A DNA stretch of 60,000 nucleotides, from assembly GCA_914767715.1 (NCBI GenBank), contig OU612074.1, positions 21,688,062 to 21,748,061 on the forward strand, written 5' to 3'. Within the stretch, counting starts at the first letter, position 1, and every line of letters begins with the position of its first letter. Below are positions 57,401 through 60,000 of this stretch, piece after piece. The notes below the pieces were generated by a model. The model was given only the letters and a program-made list of their open reading frames with translations. It was not told the DNA's origin and searched no databases. Position numbers and translations under genes: made by a program. Source of the stretch: Membranipora membranacea (lineage: Eukaryota; Bryozoa; Gymnolaemata; Cheilostomatida; Membraniporidae).

Positions 57401-59795
57401 ACAGTACATGTGTCTCATATAGAAAATTCACAATCACTTAACTAAAGTCTGATCTTCATGAGGTGATCAGTGAAACTTATCAAATTGAAACGTTCAAAAC
57501 CTAGACAATAGCTATGTCAAATATTTTAATTTGTCTCGTCACATCTCCAATCAAGGTGAGTATGGTGATCGGGGAACACCAGATCCTTTTGTAGACGACA
57601 TCTTGATCTGGTAAGTGTTAATCTAAAAGATCAAATCCACTAGAGTCCTAGTCAAATATGATGGGCTGAGCTGATTTAAAAAAGACTTACCTCTGTATAA
57701 CCACAGTTCCAGCATGTGTAGGTAGGGCAGTGCAGACCGCTCCCCCAACTCTATACAATGTGAGGAACACTGGGCATCTCCCGTCAACATCTAAAAAACA
57801 AATTGAAGTCAAATATTTCCGCGACAGTTATAGAAGCTCAATCTTTCACCGAGAGACAGACTCTAACACACCAATTCCACCATAATTGGTCTGTTGCTGT
57901 AGCTAAGGGTCGATTCTAGTCGCAAATTATATGAGTAAATATAGTAAATAGAGTTCCAAGGCTACTGCTCTTCTCCTCAATTTACCTTTTTATGTGAGCA
58001 AATGCTGCGTGAGGTTTGGTCTCCGCTCTAGGATAATTCACATTTATGAAGCGCTTGCAATGACATACCACTTTCTGGATTTGCCAAATTCTGCCATAAG
58101 CATACTTGAAATTTTTTGTCTGATTGTGTACCCAAAAAGAAAGTTTGTCATTTTTCTACCTGAGTGAAATTTTACGATGAATCACATTAGCTGGGAGTAG
58201 TCATGATAATTTTTTTCATGATAAATTTGCTAACACTAAGATAATAATGAGCAACCTAAGACGAACTTTTTTCGTTCAAATCCTTTTCGTGTAACGAGTA
58301 TTTAGAAGCCGACAAACCACATGGTGCCATGATTTGTGTTTATGGCGAACCAATCATATAGTATTTAATATTATGACTAACCGATCCTATATTGAAGTAC
58401 AGTTGACCAGTTCAGTCATGAATCATCTTACTTTATGGCTAACAAATCATATAATAGCGTACATTTTATGTACACCGATCATACCTTGAGTCGATTATGT
58501 AGAAGGCTTAGAGTGACAGCTCCGAAGCAGTTACCCTTATTAATAGAAGAGCAGATAGACTCTAGCAGTGTGAAGTGTGAGATTGTGGGCTGCAGGTAAA
58601 ACCATAGCTGTGATAAACTCAACTGTCCCTGCAAATCAAATATCCTAAATTATTTATTATTTCCACTGTTGGTCTAATATCACAAGAGAGATTAGAGTTA
58701 TATTGGTTTAAGTCAGCAAAACCAACAGCAGGACTCCTGGGGTCAAGGAAAACTCAATCTTGGAAGCAGAGTTAGGAGTGAGACTGAATACTCCTATTAG
58801 TCTCTGACTGCCAAATAGGCCATCGTCCTCATGAAAAGTACATGAAGAATAATCACATTTATATTCAATTCAATCCATATGTCCTCGCATATACCTTGTC
58901 AAATTCAGGCCATTCTAAACAGCACGGAAGCTGTAATACTTTTCACTTTACCCTAGAGGAGTAAATGTTAGCTACAGTTAAGTTTGGGGGTGGCTCAATG
59001 TTAGCTAGCACTAAATTTTAGCTAGCTAGTAAAGACGGTAAAAAAATGTTTGCTAGAATGTAAGTTAGCTACTTCAACCATATGTGAAATGGCGAACTTT
59101 TCCTCCTGGGGATATGTTACCACTCTAGGGATATGTTATTCCTCTAGTGTATGTTGGCTCAGATTTAGAGTTACCTGTAGGAATTTAGTCTCCAGCTGAC
59201 AGATGAGTGTAGCAAACTGTTTACAGAACTTTTCCAGACCAGCAACCAGAGCATGATTCACTAGGCCGTGGTCAAACGTCTTTTTTTCTGTAAACAAAAG
59301 ATAACGTATAAAACAACAACTCAATGAAAGAAATAATCAAAACAGAATTGAAACCAGTGTGTGAACTCAAAACTAGTTTGCCGCGTTATACACAGATAGC
59401 GTGATCTGTGAGGGCCAAACTCCACAATATTTCAGCCAAAAATCCACCAGTATATTTAGAACTAGCGAGAGGGAAGGAGGAGCAACTTATGAACAAGAAG
59501 TTGGCTAATCCTGTAACAAGACTACAGGCTACAGACATAAAAAAGTGATGACAATGCTCTCTGTGTGTCAGAAACTTCTGGGACATATCAAGAAACTAGG
59601 GTGAGAAGTTAGAAACAAAGCAACTAAATGGATAACCATAAGGACAAGAAACAGACCTTGTATAAACTGACACACATATGCATAGGCTGTACAAATAGGT
59701 AAAACTCTGGTCACGTGATCTCTTTGTGTCGGCTGAAGTGATTGGTCGAGTGAGAAGTCTTTTTGTGTAGCTTGTATGATTTCTCCATCACAACC
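48446..59795 (-). CDS. TUBGCP2: TUBGCP2, gamma-tubulin complex component 2 (5' end outside window)
   Basis: Fourteen minus-strand exons: 59795-59657, 59287-59175, 58628-58485, 57790-57691, 57002-56900, 55452-55355, 54533-54383, 54288-54109, 53671-53598, 53028-52854, 51614-51440, 49754-49611, 49105-48995, 48616-48446. All splice phases agree; they encode the last 625 residues (human protein about 900). GCP2 landmarks in order: VNHALVAGLEKF, GQLSLSQLWFYLQP, KGNCFGAVTLSLLH, TIQDPYAEFMV, YLNVVSLCG, NYASQLLLDL, KRFFLLDQGDFIVQFMD, STANCDLYKDD, GHDLITQLL, LEAFSFNCTVQWPLSLVFNK, RYQMLFRHLFY, KHVERLL, MLNFIQHLQYYMM, TCLRDCMLTNPELLK, TISNFDKNF. The Spc97/Spc98-type protein builds the gamma-tubulin small complex that nucleates microtubules. 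Reading through the possible donor at 48462 gives ILYRYDSV-stop; human extends further after LDFNGFY, so another 3' exon is possible. Confidence 0.96.
49750..49892. repeat. ~46-bp tandem triplication containing a splice acceptor
   Basis: Units begin at 49750, 49794 and 49842 with GATACCTGTCAGTACAAAGG (variants CAGCAC, TTAGTAC). The first holds the 3' splice site of a TUBGCP2 exon (minus, CTGACAG/GTATCC at 49754); the other two carry the same acceptor context upstream in the intron. Confidence 0.85.
51165..51369. repeat. Structured dispersed repeat, copy 2
   Basis: About 205 bp closely similar to 21511-21713 and in the same orientation on the plus strand. It keeps the CTGTAT/ATACAG, GACT/AGTC and GTCTA/TAGAC pairings, while the others are weakened by changes. 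It lies in a TUBGCP2 intron. Confidence 0.75.
51660..51845. repeat. Degenerate (CTTACTAA)-type simple repeat
   Basis: A run built of CTTAACTTAC, ACTCAACTGACT and similar short words, with no open product. It lies in a TUBGCP2 intron just upstream of the exon ending at 51614. Confidence 0.7.
53049..53109. repeat. Two-copy ~32-bp tandem duplication
   Basis: ATAAAGTCAGTAAAACTCGG followed by GAGACAAA occurs twice in direct tandem, just upstream (in the minus sense) of a TUBGCP2 exon acceptor at 53028. Confidence 0.85.
53125..53152. repeat. Palindrome, weak flanking repeat
   Basis: ATCATAGAGT (53125-53134) and ACTCTATGAT (53143-53152) are perfect inverted copies around an AT-rich loop. The flanks ATGAAAT and ATGGGAAT are only similar, so a target duplication is unproven. 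Confidence 0.45.
55262..55316. repeat. Inverted repeat around a poly-C loop
   Basis: CAAGCTTTGTTGG (about 55265) and CCAACAAAGCTTG (about 55305) are 13-bp perfect arms enclosing GGTTGGGAA and a run of C. It lies in a TUBGCP2 intron. Confidence 0.7.
56262..56878. repeat. 15-bp tandem array (TATGACTATATAATG)n
   Basis: About 41 nearly identical direct units; the only recurrent variant has ACTATGTAATG, clustered at 56665-56740, and ACGATATAATG at the right end. The array ends about 20 bp from the 5' splice site (56899) of a TUBGCP2 exon. The period of 15 keeps all frames open, which creates long artificial YDYIM and HYIVI frames. Confidence 0.97.
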
Positions 59796-60000
59796 CTAAA
59801 TATAAAGAAGAGATATTACTTGAGGTCCGCAGCAGGTCCTATCATGAATTATCGACCACTGTTGGTGATGGGGCAGGATCAACATTGCAGACTAGGCAGC
59901 AAATACAAATCCCTTCTTATCTGATGGCCATGTGACTAATGGGATGGGTGATGTGACTGAAACATATCTAGTTTAAAGATTCTGGGCCAAAATCGTACAC

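Overview
The window is nuclear DNA from an animal. Genes are split by GT-AG introns, the DNA is AT-rich, about half of the resolvable content is transposon-derived, and the single-copy genes are animal ones. C-type lectins, Rex1/Babar-like and CR1-like non-LTR retrotransposons, a Ty3/gypsy scrap and tRNA-derived SINEs fit a marine-type invertebrate; I cannot name the phylum. Gene models below were built by hand from conserved protein blocks, splice sites and codon phase. Every junction listed keeps the frame, but none has been checked against RNA.

Layout. 1-6 kb: mostly empty, with one 0.6-kb inverted-repeat DNA element. 6.05-7.67 kb (-) and 14.47-16.98 kb (+): two head-to-head type II membrane C-type lectins with the same intron phases and a similar N-terminal tyrosine motif. 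The space between them is filled by a non-LTR retrotransposon (9.2-13.7 kb) that was itself interrupted by a second member of its family and by a block carrying two tRNA-derived SINE copies. 17.8-24.9 kb (-): a five-exon GNB1L-like WD40 gene, with an unrecognised two-exon membrane-protein gene (23.3-24.5 kb, +) inside its first intron. 26.7-33.6 kb (+): a probable five-exon gene with a Cys-Pro-Ala domain resembling CARF-type DNA-binding proteins; its introns hold a SINE, a gypsy fragment and a large dispersed repeat that also occurs inverted just upstream. 33.7-36.2 kb: tandem repeats and small palindromes. 36.6-40.4 kb (-): a nearly intact CR1-like retrotransposon with a PHD-like ORF1 and an endonuclease/RT ORF2. 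41.2-42.2 kb: a decayed non-LTR copy. 45.3-46.7 kb (+): the C-terminal exons of an AGTRAP-like membrane protein. 48.4-59.8 kb (-): fourteen exons of TUBGCP2 (gamma-tubulin complex component 2), running off the right edge.

The genes do not form one pathway: two are candidate surface receptors, GNB1L and TUBGCP2 are housekeeping genes (PIKK maturation, microtubule nucleation), and AGTRAP is a small membrane adaptor. The most unusual signal is a set of tiny near-perfect palindromes (18-52 bp) scattered over the window, several flanked by 7-9 bp direct repeats as if they were inserted elements. A second is a ~205-bp dispersed repeat made almost wholly of consecutive short hairpins.
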